Shown here: in pieces, positions 63,960 through 64,000 of the stretch | How the letters are laid out: the number at the start of each line of letters is the position of its first letter | How positions within the stretch are numbered: position 1 is the stretch's first letter | Source: RAM1 sp041905405 | GTDB taxonomy: Bacteria; Pseudomonadota; Gammaproteobacteria; Burkholderiales; Burkholderiaceae_C | NCBI GenBank assembly: GCA_041905405.1 | Contig: JAYRLC010000023.1 | Coordinates: 1 to 64,000, forward strand | Length of the DNA: 64,000 bases | Reading direction: 5' to 3' | Notes under the pieces: model-generated | What the model saw: the letters and a program-made list of their open reading frames with translations, nothing else | Told to the model about the DNA's origin: nothing | The model's database searches: none | Program-made: the position numbers and the translations under genes

Positions 63960-64000
63960 GCAGTTCGGGCTGCCTTGGGTGTGACCCGGACATAAAACCG

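Noticed and set aside
1..64000. tRNA, rRNA or tmRNA genes
   Set aside because: I saw no cloverleaf-like sequence with conserved GGTTCGA-type arms and no rRNA-like stretches; negative by eye only.

Overview
The window reads as chromosomal DNA of a high-GC betaproteobacterium, most likely order Burkholderiales and probably near Comamonadaceae. The clues are two Bug-type (tripartite tricarboxylate) substrate-binding proteins, the gene orders argS-SPOR-dsbA, lptA-lptB-rpoN, apaG/rpe-gph-trpE and trpG..trpD-trpC-ung, several LysR genes, and codons that are very rich in G/C at the third position. I see no rRNA, tRNA, CRISPR array, prophage or complete insertion sequence.

Layout. 1-10 kb: small secreted proteins, a CsbD stress protein, an orphan HTH antitoxin-like gene, malate synthase G, a HisC-like aminotransferase with a Bug protein, a LysR/DUF2214 pair, and a Fic protein with glutamine in place of the catalytic histidine. 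10-20 kb: housekeeping genes (psiF, argS, SPOR protein, dsbA-like, lptAB, rpoN, a 23S rRNA methyltransferase), with PIN toxins on both sides of the methyltransferase, then a membrane-anchored glutamate-synthase-like enzyme. 20-31 kb: an accessory block dense in toxin-antitoxin genes (yefM-yoeB, zeta-like, vapBC) around an MFS transporter and two unrecognised proteins (258 aa and an 1183-aa coiled-coil/Pro-Ala protein), then pncC/cinA and pgpA. 31-35.6 kb: two LysR genes divergent from a tautomerase and from a Bug protein plus FAD hydroxylase. 35.5-45.3 kb: a signalling island with a hybrid kinase, an Rcp1-like regulator, a soluble 2103-aa histidine kinase carrying about 15 PAS units, and a divergent response regulator that lacks its DNA-binding domain. 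45.3-50.5 kb: a MarR-headed group of two cation:proton antiporters flanking a YbdK gamma-glutamyl ligase, ending in thiL. 50.8-64 kb: a COG4389 membrane protein, apaG, rpe, gph, a chalcone-isomerase-like protein and a trp operon, then ung and a patatin.

The trp operon is the most interesting locus. Upstream of trpE is a 27-codon leader ORF with a Trp-Pro-Trp stretch (probable attenuation). Between trpE and trpG sits a GxxExxY gene flanked by a nearly perfect 52-bp inverted repeat, which looks like a mobile cassette. A threonine aldolase and a LysE exporter separate trpG from trpD.

Another recurring signal is a -10-like hexamer ending only 6-9 nt before the start codon of about ten genes (argS, rpe, the rRNA methyltransferase, MarR, LysR genes, a response regulator, patatin, apaG and the trp leader), with no Shine-Dalgarno sequence. 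This suggests leaderless transcripts. All functional assignments come from reading motifs by eye; no database search was run.
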